From Apoderus coryli (taxonomy: Eukaryota > Arthropoda > Insecta > Coleoptera > Attelabidae): a stretch of DNA of 64,000 nucleotides. The translations under genes were made by a program, and so were the position numbers. Under the pieces are notes generated by a model. That model was not told where the DNA came from. It saw only the letters and a program-made list of their open reading frames with translations, and made no database searches. This document shows positions 56,810 to 64,000 of the stretch, piece by piece; the stretch's first letter is position 1; each line of letters opens with the position of its first letter. Location: positions 16,340,001-16,404,000 of the forward strand of contig OU452198.1 in the NCBI GenBank assembly GCA_911728435.2, given 5' to 3'.

Positions 56810-57485
56810 TATGCGTCTTGTATTTGGTATAAGAAAGGATGATCGCTTGGAAGGCTGGAGGAGGTGAGATGGTTGAGTATGAAGAATCGCCGTCACTTAC
56901 ACAGTGCTTGTCTTTATTTTAACGTTCTACATAACAAAACACCTCCATATTTGTTCGCCAAAATCAAGTTTCGCACTGATGTGCACAATATTAACATTAG
57001 GTTTAAGGGAACACTGACTCCACCAACTCATTCCAAAGAATTGTTTAAGAGGTCATATTCGTATAACGTCACTCGCATTGTAAATGATTTGCCAATTGAT
57101 ATCCGGAAATCTAAAAGTATTGGGCAGTTCAAGAATAATTTATCCAAGTATTTATTTAATATCCAAAGGAGTGTGTGATCACTCTAATTTGATGTGGCTC
57201 AATTATTATTGTATAATGTGGAAGTACATATTTACATATTTATAATACTTGATTAAGATAAGATTTGTCCTATATGTTTGTCTAATTTTCTTAGGTTAAG
57301 TTAGGCTAGGGTTATTTGGGTTAGCTGAACAGGCGGCTAATTAGTAGTCAGCACTGAATCTCGCCCTTTGGGGATATAAACTTGGGAAAATGTAAAAAAA
57401 AAATCACACTAGTTTTGTTATATTATATTTATAATTGTTTTTTTTTTGTATTTTGTATCCTCAATAAAGGCCTTTATTATTATTA
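56810..57485 (+). mobile_element. 5'-truncated CR1/Jockey-type non-LTR insertion with 7-bp TSD
   Basis: TTATCCG (56803-56809 and 57486-57492) flanks the insert within the repeat cluster. The insert contains the last part of ORF2, about 300 bp of 3' UTR and a (TTA)n-type tail after 'caataaaggcctttattatt'. Confidence 0.75.
56815..57178 (+). pseudogene. Non-LTR ORF2 C-terminus
   Basis: Reads RLVFGIRKDDRLEGWRR, a stop (TGA), then from the ATG at 56864 an open frame: MRWLSMKNRRHLHSACLYFN, LHNKTPPYLFAKIKFRTDVH, RFKGTLTPPTHSKELFKRSY and SYNVTRIVNDLP, ending SIGQFKNNLSKYLF at the stop at 57178. This matches the C-terminal tail that follows the RT in CR1/Jockey-like elements. It is cut off at the 5' end by target-primed truncation. 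Confidence 0.75.
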
Positions 57486-58169
57486 TTATCCGAAATATTG
57501 AATAATTTTTTGTGCGTTTAATTAAACATAACCTAAAATATTTAACCTAAACAATTAGACCACATTGACATTCGAAAAAAGTGTAAAATGGGGTCAAAAT
57601 GTTAGAAAAAACGAATTTCTAAACATAACAGAAATATTGACTAGTTATTTATAGCTTCATACTTCCTAAACTTATTCAGAATACGGAATAATTTTTCCTA
57701 GTTGTGATAGAATATAACCTAAAAAATGTTACATAAATGAACTGGTTCACACAGGCGTTCAAAAAAGGGTCAAAAACGAAAAAAAAATGTTTTTCCAAAT
57801 ATAGCAGAAAAATTGGCTACTTATATATAGCTTTGATATAAGGTAACCTACAACATGCAGCATAACAATTTTGTTTACATAGGGGTTCGTAAATAGTAGA
57901 AAAGGGGGCAAAATAAATTTTATAATAAAACTAAAAAAAATCAATTATTTTGCGTACAAGAACTTGGCCTAGAAGATCTGAAATTAAAATATGTACGTGT
58001 AAATAGTGCCTTCAAAGAGAGGAAAAATGAACAAAACCCGATACTTCAAAAAAATAGCTGATGTCTAAAATAAAACAAAAATTTATTAAATTTAGATAAA
58101 TGACAAAAAGGGCATAAAATTATTACTTTTACACTTAAATATGGAGAGCTATTCGTGCCTCGAGGGCAA
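57486..58169 (-). repeat. Degenerate repeat cluster, continuation
   Basis: Continues 55600-56809 after the non-LTR insertion, with 'aaacataacagaaatattga' and 'aacatgcagcataacaattt' sub-repeats. Confidence 0.6.
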
Positions 58170-58418
58170 CAGTTTATTTAAAATGTTATGTTAGTCTGTT
58201 TGGTCATCGTCCTTTTGTTGAGTGTTTTTATTTATATAACTTTATAACTTTTACTTTATTGAGGTCTTGTGTTTTTTTTGTAGCCTGATGATGTGCACAT
58301 ATATTGCACGAAACGTTGCAATAGAATTTAAAATTCAGAATTACTGAGTTTAGATTTTGTCCCAATACCCAAGAAAACTTGATAAATTGAAACGAAGTGG
58401 GATGATAGTTTGATAATT
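58170..58418 (+). mobile_element. Solo PLE 3' end (unit 2 family)
   Basis: Matches 35600-35836 from 'aaaatgttatgttagtctg' through the HHR-like motif to the tail 'gatagtttgataattg'. It is severely 5'-truncated, with no coding part. It contains an extra 'at' in the stem II loop (58281-58322) relative to unit 2. Confidence 0.75.
58281..58322 (+). ncRNA. HHR-like motif of solo PLE end
   Basis: CTGATGAT, GTGCA/TGCAC stem with an enlarged CATATAT loop, GAAAC, GTTGCA. The stem and conserved boxes are kept despite the loop change. Confidence 0.5.
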
Positions 58419-58689
58419 GATTAATATTTGTGAATTTCCGATTTGCTTAAACCCGCTTTGTATAGTAATTGATTTGAGAGATTTACTGGAATTCAGCAGG
58501 GCCCTGCGCAACAGATGCTGCAAGAATATAAAGGTAAGTGAATTACGCTGCCTTTTATTATCTTCATTTTTTTGAGTTTGTATGCGCCTGAAAACGCATA
58601 ACCTAGATTTCATTTTTCCTAATTTTGCAACGCACGCCTACATTTTTATAGTTACTTATTTACATATTATTCAAAAAACATTTATTTAC

Positions 58690-59028
58690 GAATTGCTTGT
58701 TACATAAAGTAACAAGACTTTCGGTTATGTTGGAAATTTGTTTCACACTTCCATGCTTCCCCAACTCATCAGTGGTGATCGGCAGGCAGTGTGACCCAAA
58801 TTTGCAACATTTACGAAGAGATTATACTAACACGAGAGATGACTGACAAAGAGATGTTTTTGGCGTGACCAGGCAATATGCCCGGTGAAACACAGTTCAC
58901 AAACAACAGATATCTGGACCGAAGTGTCTGTACTTCTCAATGGAACACTCTAGAACTACGGCAATTTACGTAATATAATATATAATAGTGGTTTGTCTGT
59001 CGTTCCATATCTGGAAGTTGAAACACAT
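58690..59028 (-). repeat. Retrozyme-like repeat, hammerhead decayed
   Basis: The minus strand has GATCACCACTGATGAGTTG, but the GACGAAACGGCCGTC part is deleted, leaving only GTGTGAAAC. Body blocks 'ttggcgtgaccaggcaatat' and 'gcccggtgaaacacagttca' tie it to the copies at 3772 and 40383. Confidence 0.65.
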
Positions 59029-59030
59029 TA

Positions 59031-60286
59031 CGAGGGTTTCGGAATTAGAGGACAAAAATATTAATCATCGAAAATCACTTTATTGTTTTTCAAAATATTC
59101 CCCATGCATGCGTTTGAACCAATTGTCGAAGCACTTTTGCCACTCTGATTGAGGTATCTCCAAAACATGCATTCTTAATGCAGCAACCACTTCTTCAGGT
59201 GTCGAAAAACGTGGACCTCTTAGTTTGTTTTTTACGTACGGGAATAAAAAGAAGTCATTCGGTGCCAAGTCAGGACTATACGGCGGATGACTCATCAAAT
59301 CGATGTTTTGGGTGCTCAAAAATGCAGTTGTTTGAGGCGATGTGTGAGAGCTTGCATTGTCGTGGTGAAGTGATCCGTCTTCGGCGGTTGGTTTTTCTGA
59401 TTTCGTGGAAAACAACTAGAAAACAAATGTTTTGTATACCACTCAGAATTGACTGTTCTGCGTTGTTCTAGTGGACGGTTGCGACATGTCCGGTTTTTCC
59501 GAAAAAACCGGCGACCATTTGCTTGGAAGTGGTTCGTTTGCGAACAACTTTTGTTGGATTTGGCTCATCTTGAAACACCTATACAGTCGACTGCTGTTTA
59601 TTTTCGGGCTCATACGCGTAAATCCACTATTCATCACCTATCACGATGTCATAGACGTGTTTCGAAGCACCGCGATCGTATTTTTTGAGCATTTCTTTCG
59701 ACCAATCGACACAAGCCTTTTTTTGAGCGATTTACAAATTGTGTGGAATCCAACGGGAGCAAATTTTTTTGACAGTCAAATGTTTATGCAATATTGAATG
59801 TATGCTGGTCCCACTAATGCCTCAGGTTATCTCAATCTCTTTATAGGTCACATGACGATCTTGCAATATCAGTTCGCACACAGCATCAATGGTTTTCCGA
59901 ACAACAACTGATTTTGGACGACCTTCACGAAATTCGTCTTGGAGTGAACTACGACTACGATTGAATTCACCATACCATCGATAAACAATGGTTCTTGATG
60001 GAGTTCCATCGCCAAAAATTGAGTTAAGTTCATCCATGCACTGTTGCTGCGTTAATCCACGTCGAAAGTTGTAAAAAATGATCACACAAAAATGTTCACG
60101 ATTTAATACCAGTTTTGGGCCGAGATGACTCTTTTAAGTTACTGTAAACAACACAAATAGCGCTCGTATGTCAAAACGTTCTGAGTACGTATAAGCTCAA
60201 AAATGTCCAACTTTACGATAGAGCTATCAGTTGCCAGATTGCAACACTAGGGTTGCCAAATCTCGAAATATAAAAGGCAACCCTCG
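59031..60286 (-). mobile_element. Mariner (DD34D) element, 1.26 kb
   Basis: The termini read inward as CGAGGGTTTCGG at the left and CGAGGGTTGCC at the right. TA flanks both ends (59029-59030, 60287-60288). The length is typical of a full mariner. The transposase on the minus strand is broken. Confidence 0.85.
59080..60085 (-). pseudogene. Mariner transposase, frameshifted
   Basis: The N-terminal frame (60085-59822) gives FYNFRRGLTQQQCMDELNSI, the helix-turn-helix, and FREGRPKSVVV. The middle (about 59820-59420) is broken by frame changes. The C-terminal frame (59415-59080) has LHHDNASSHTSPQTTAFLST with the second catalytic aspartate, PPYSPDLAPNDFFLF with the third, and ends at WFKRMHGEYFEKQ. 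Intact relatives are about 345 aa. The first aspartate region is not in an open frame. Confidence 0.85.
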
Positions 60287-60290
60287 TATT

Positions 60291-60655
60291 TGTTGTTTAT
60301 ATCTTTATTTTTGTTTGTTTTGTAACATCCTGATTAATTTATATTATTTATGGAATAAACAATGACATGTAGTAGTTACATACTTTATTTATTTTTTTTC
60401 TGACAAAAGTCAATGTCAATGTTACCATCATACAAATAAAATTATAAGATGGTAATGTCATAGTAGAGGTGCTAGGAAAAAATATGTCGATAGTGTTTTT
60501 GATTCGTTAAACAACCATCTATATTAGTGGCAAAAACGTTAAGTTTAAAATATTATTTGGGATAGAATAATGGCCGTCAAGATCTGCGACTTAGGCTATT
60601 GGTCTATTGTCTATAAACTAAAATTTGGTGTCATTTATTATGTTATGCTATTATT
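60291..60655. other. Unassigned stretch upstream of the 61-kb gene
   Basis: AT-rich, with no motif that I can support. Confidence 0.35.
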
Positions 60656-60905
60656 TGTAGGTATAATCTTCTATTTTGTAATTGGGTTTTGACCTGTTAG
60701 CCAATAAAATTTCTTTTATATTTGATAATCCATAATCCGAACAATCCTTTTGAGGCAATTAGGGATTACTGAGGTAGCAAGTAGGTATAATCTTCTCTTT
60801 TGTAATTGGGTTTTGACATGATAGCCAATAAAATTTCTTTATATTTGCTATAATCCATAATCCGACTAATCCTTTGAGGTACTTAGGGATTATTGAGCTC
60901 GTACC
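60656..60905 (+). promoter_or_regulatory. Tandem ~124-bp duplication carrying CCAAT boxes
   Basis: 'taggtataatcttct', 'ttttgtaattgggttttgac' and 'tagccaataaaatttct' occur twice, with CCAAT at 60701-60705 and 60825-60829 and an inverted ATTGG in each copy. The rest of each unit has 'aatcctttgaggta(c)tt' and 'agggatta'. The duplication ends about 170 bp before the ORF, a plausible promoter-proximal region. Confidence 0.5.
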
Positions 60906-60953
60906 TAGGTACCTGTTTTATGGTAAGGGTCATATTTTTATTTTTACCTAATC

Positions 60954-60962
60954 AGTATTTAT
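60954..60962 (+). promoter_or_regulatory. Candidate TATA element (upstream)
   Basis: 'gtatttatagcc' could direct initiation near 60985-60990 ('tctcattcaaaa'), giving a leader of about 88 nt for the 61076 ORF. A second TATAAAAG at 61040-61047 would place the start only a few bases before the ATG. Confidence 0.4.
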
Positions 60963-61075
60963 AGCCAGGTTTGGTCATTTTTTTCTCATTCAAAAACAGA
61001 ACTGCGAAGTGCTAGTTAGTCTGTTGAAAAAGTTCCGAATATAAAAGTAAATTTAAATAAATCATAGTTCGCACC

Positions 61076-61303
61076 ATGTATACCACGGAAAGAGAGGCCG
61101 ATTTGATGGATTATATTGAAATGATTGACAAAAAATCACGGGCAATCAGCCGGACAAAAAAAAGGGAAAATTTGTGTATTAGAGCTATGTTGAATAAAGC
61201 TCGGCGAAATGCTGAAGCTTTATTGCAACAAGAAAAGGACAAAAAAATGGACGATTTGATGAAAGCAATATCTGGTTATTGTGGTGGGTCAATTCAATTT
61301 TAA
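61076..61303 (+). CDS. Unknown 75-aa protein with histone-type 3' stem-loop
   Basis: I do not recognise the protein. It starts at an ATG in good context ('gttcgcaccATGT'), has 16 Lys/Arg against 12 Asp/Glu, and is probably one long amphipathic helix over about residues 5-65 (YIEMIDKKSRAISRTKKREN, then LNKARRNAEALLQQEKDKKM) followed by a GYCGGSIQF tail. No signal peptide or membrane segment. The downstream sequence matches the processing hairpin of replication-dependent histone mRNAs, and the upstream region has duplicated CCAAT boxes and TATA elements, so expression coupled to S phase is a reasonable inference. It is not similar to core or linker histones as far as I can see. It is flanked by repeats but shows no TE motif. 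A short spurious ORF remains possible. Confidence 0.55.
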   Translation: MYTTEREADLMDYIEMIDKKSRAISRTKKRENLCIRAMLNKARRNAEALLQQEKDKKMDDLMKAISGYCGGSIQF

Positions 61304-61339
61304 ATACACAGATCGAAAGAAAGTATATTGAAATTTAAA

Positions 61340-61388
61340 AAAAAACGGTTCTTTTAAGAACCACCAGTTATTTTTTCTAAAAAAAGAA
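61340..61388 (+). terminator. Histone mRNA-type 3' stem-loop and purine-rich downstream element
   Basis: The hairpin 'ggttcttttaagaacc' (61347-61362) has a perfect 6-bp stem and a 4-nt loop TTTA, the size and composition of the SLBP-bound histone stem-loop. It is preceded by an A-rich flank and followed by ACCA, as in histone genes. It lies 43 nt after the stop. A purine-rich run 'aaaaaaagaa' follows about 15 nt later, where the U7 target (HDE) would be. A separate AATAAA-type signal ('gaaataaaga') occurs near 61400. Confidence 0.6.
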
Positions 61389-61645
61389 TTCTATTTAATT
61401 GAAATAAAGATATTTCGTATTATTGTTTATTACGTTTACAATTTCACTGTAAATGATTTTATTGATTGTCGTGATTACTTTTAGAACAAATTTTGTCCCA
61501 ACTCTTTTTTTGTGCGCTTTTTTTACTTTTTCTAAACAGAATAATAAATATGAGACTTTTGTACATAAAAAATGTTCACTTGTTTCATAACGCTAGAAGA
61601 AGCAGTTTTCAAGATAAATTATTTTGAAAATGTCTATTATGTCTA

Positions 61646-62350
61646 AAATAAAGTTGGAACAAACTCTTAGTATTAATAAAAATACGCAAAATACTACAAT
61701 TATACAGGGTGTTCCGAAATTAACTTAAAATAATTTAATGGGACATTCTACAAGCAAAAATAATATATTTTTTTTTCATAAGAACATAATATATCGAAAA
61801 ATGCTTCGTTTTTCAGATACGGGGTGTTATTTGTAAATTCCTGATGATGGGTTTTTAGTAATATTTCCGAAAGGCCTCTCGATATCAAAATGACATTTGG
61901 CACACTTACGTATCTTTGTAGGAAAGGGAAAAGTTATTCTGTCAACCCTTAATACGCATTTCCACCCTGTTTCTTGTATTATCGTAGCCGTATAATATTG
62001 GAGACGTTGCATAGGAATTTTCAGTCATTTATCTTGAAAACGGCTTCTCCTAAGCGTTATGAAACAAGTGAACATTTTTTATGTACAAAAGTCTCATATT
62101 TATTATTCTGTTTAGAAAAATAAAAAAATATTACTAAAAACCCATCATCAGGAATTTACAAATAACACCCCGTATCTGAAAAACGAAGCATTTTTCGATA
62201 TATTATGTTCTTATGAAAAAAAAAAATATTATTTTTGCTTGTAGAATGTCCCATTAAATTATTTTAAGTTAATTTCGGAACACCTTGTATAATTGTAGTA
62301 TTTTGCGTATTTTTATTAATACTAAGAGTTTGTTCCAACTTTATTTGTGA
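61646..62350. mobile_element. Foldback MITE with ~210-bp arms (mariner-type ends)
   Basis: The arm 61650-61858 is mirrored at 62143-62350, including 'aatacgcaaaatactacaat', 'acagggtgttccgaaattaa' and 'cctgatgatgggtttttagt'. A second inverted pair ('cacttgtttcataacgctag' at about 61577 and 'agcgttatgaaacaagtg' at about 62055) is arranged around it. The middle has a 61-aa minus frame without motifs. Confidence 0.7.
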
Positions 62351-62828
62351 TGGTGAAATCATTGGATTGGTGAAGTAATATTTTAGAGCAATATACGGCT
62401 AAGTCGGACTTATGGAATGTTCTTTTGACAAACTTTTATATCTTATTTTTTTTCTCTATATCCGAGAAAGAAGTTTCCCTCATTGACCAAAAACAATTTA
62501 ACGAGACTAAAAATAGCGTTTTTGCGTAAAAAAGTTGGTGCCACCATATTCATGTTTTTTGTTTGCGCCTCATTTTGTTCCGTTATTGATTTCATAATGA
62601 TTTATATCAGTTGGTTAGGCAATTAGCTTCTTGGGGAACCATAGAATGTGGTGAGTGTTGCATTGATCAATATTTAAATTTACTTTACTTTATCCTAAAA
62701 CGCTTGCGCGTAATTCGCTGCACCAACTAAGTGCGCGAAAGCAGAGACGTTGATTGACCGTCGGCGTCGTGAGAAAAACCGCTGTTCGCCATATATATAT
62801 AAAAGTACTAAATTATTATAATTACGAT
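62351..62828. other. Unassigned stretch
   Basis: No gene. A short G+C-richer patch lies near 62700-62790. Confidence 0.35.
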
Positions 62829-63443
62829 TATTAATATTTGTGAATTTCCGATTTGCTTAAACCAGCTTTGTATTGTAATTGATTGGAGAGATTTACTCGA
62901 ACTCAGCAGGGCCCTGCGCAACAGATGCTGCAAGAATATAAAGGTAAGTGAATTACGCTGCCTTTTATTATCTTCTTTTTTTGAGTTTATATGCGCCTGA
63001 AAACGCATAACGTAGATTTCATTTTTCCTAATTTTGCAACGCACGCCTACATTTTTATAGTTACTTATTTACATATTATTCAAAAAAACATTTATTTACG
63101 AATTGCTTGTTACATAAAGTAACAAGACTTTCGGTTATGTTGGAAATTTGTTTCACACTTCCATGCTTCCCCAACTCATCAGTGGTGATCGGCAAGCAGT
63201 GTGACCCAAATTTGCAACATTTACGAAGAGATTATACTAACACGAGAGATGACTGACAAAGAGATGTTTTTGGCGTGACCAGGCAATATGCCCGGTGAAA
63301 CACAGTTCACAAACAACAGATATCTGGACCGAAGTGTCCGTACTTCTCAATGGAACACTCTAGAACTACGGCAATTTACGTAATATAATATATAAGAGTG
63401 GTTTGTCTGTCGTTGTTCCATATCTGGAAGTTGAAACACATTA

Positions 63444-64000
63444 CGAGGGTTTCGGGATTAGAGGGCAAAAATATTAATCATCGAAAATCACTTTATTGTT
63501 TTTCAAAATATTCCCCATGCATGCGTTTGAACCAATTGTCGAAGCACTTTTGCCACTCTGATTGAGGTATCTCCAAAACATGCATTCTTAATGCAGCAAC
63601 CACTTCTTCAGGTGTCGAAAAACGTGGACCTCTCAGTTTGTTTTTTACGTACGGGAATAAAAAGAAGTCATTCGGTGCCAAGTCAGGACTATACGGCGGA
63701 TGACTCATCAAATCGATGTTTTGGGTGTTCAAAAATGCAGTTGTTTGAGGCGATGTGTGAGAGCTCGCATTGTCGTGGTGAAGAGTGATTTCTTGGGAGA
63801 CAACTGGCCAACAAATGGTTGTGTACCACTCAGAATTGACTGTTCTGCGTTGTTCTAGTGGACGGTTGCGACATGTCCGGTTTTTCCGAAAAAACCGGCG
63901 ACCATTTGCTTGGAAGTGGTTCGTTTGCGAACAACTTTTGTTGGATTTGGCTCATCTTGAAACACCTATACAGTCGACTGTTGTTCATTTTCGGGCTCAT
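63444..64000 (-). mobile_element. Mariner (DD34D), partial at window edge
   Basis: Begins CGAGGGTTTCGG after TA (63442-63443), at the same position in the host repeat as the mariner at 59031. Only its transposase 3' half is in view. Confidence 0.8.
63493..63999 (-). pseudogene. Mariner transposase C-terminal part
   Basis: The open frame 63732-63493 gives STQNIDLMSHPPYSPDLAPN, then DFFLFPYVKNKLRG and WFKRMHGEYFEKQ, with the last catalytic aspartate. The preceding HHDNASSH region is disrupted by a small deletion near 63783, a different change from that in the 59.0-kb copy. The rest lies outside the window. Confidence 0.75.

Larger units (their letters stand above)
58419..60290. repeat. Composite repeat, copy 1 (retrozyme plus mariner)
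   Basis: From 'attaatatttgtgaatttcc' onward this segment is repeated at 62829-64000 in the same order: a leader with 'cagcagggccctgcgcaaca', a retrozyme-like part, then a mariner at the same TA. The copies differ by scattered substitutions and small indels. Confidence 0.8.
62829..64000. repeat. Composite repeat, copy 2 (cut by window end)
   Basis: Repeats 58419 onward in direct orientation at high identity, through the leader, the retrozyme-like part (63110-63442) and into the mariner. Differences include 'cttgcattg' for 'ctcgcattg' and an indel near 63783. Confidence 0.8.

Overview
The window looks like AT-rich, repeat-dense nuclear DNA from an animal, most likely an insect with a large genome (a beetle or hemipteran would fit; the sequence alone does not decide). 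There is no operon structure, coding density is very low, and almost everything recognisable is a transposable element (TE): Penelope-like elements (PLEs), hammerhead-ribozyme (HHR) 'retrozyme' repeats, several mariner-type families, pogo, piggyBac, hAT, P/THAP, Crypton, a BEL/Pao LTR remnant, non-LTR retrotransposon 3' ends and a tRNA-derived SINE. I recognise no conserved single-copy host gene. Two small ORFs with plausible promoters (54107-54532, minus; 61076-61303, plus) are candidate non-TE genes. Family names come from recognising motifs in the translation; no database search was possible.

Layout. 1-7.2 kb: two degenerate mariner-type elements with long inverted repeats (1137-3491, 5031-6562) and HHR scraps. 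7.7-9.6 kb: a dead DDE transposase and a rearranged BEL/Pao LTR element. 9679-18213: a deleted hAT element with an 8-bp target-site duplication (TSD), split by two PLE insertions: a 260-bp mini pair (10194-10453) and a 6.85-kb head-to-head pair (10814-17666) whose arms carry two intact, apparently identical 818-aa reverse transcriptase/GIY-YIG proteins. 19.5-21 kb: a hairpin element and a degenerate Crypton. 21751-23513: a retrozyme array of 333-bp monomers with well-formed type I hammerheads. 26.7-29.9 kb: a SINE and a pogo element with an intact 638-aa DD35D transposase.

31.3-35.8 kb: a mariner scrap and a second inverted PLE pair (31870-35836). 36-41 kb: a SINE, degenerate repeats and a P-type THAP element (37781-40375) inside a retrozyme-like palindrome. 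41.8-45.8 kb: a mariner element with inverted arms of about 0.7 kb, one interrupted by a second THAP-bearing element with an 8-bp TSD (42478-44619). 48426-49967: a piggyBac deletion derivative with TTAA ends. 50.9-57.5 kb: a foldback MITE, non-LTR 3' ends, hairpin repeats and the 54.1-kb orphan ORF. 58.2-64 kb: a solo PLE 3' end, then a composite repeat (retrozyme plus mariner) present twice, with the 61.1-kb gene between the copies.

How the parts relate. The HHR-bearing elements form one theme. Three PLE units and the retrozyme array are each bounded by 13-15 bp direct repeats, each contains an inverted junction, and each carries HHR or HHR-like motifs. This suggests that one PLE-type machinery moved both coding PLEs and non-coding retrozymes. 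The most unexpected non-TE object is the small gene at 61076-61303: a tandemly duplicated CCAAT-box region and TATA elements lie upstream, and a sequence matching the replication-dependent histone mRNA 3' stem-loop lies 43 nt after the stop, yet the 75-aa product does not look like a histone.
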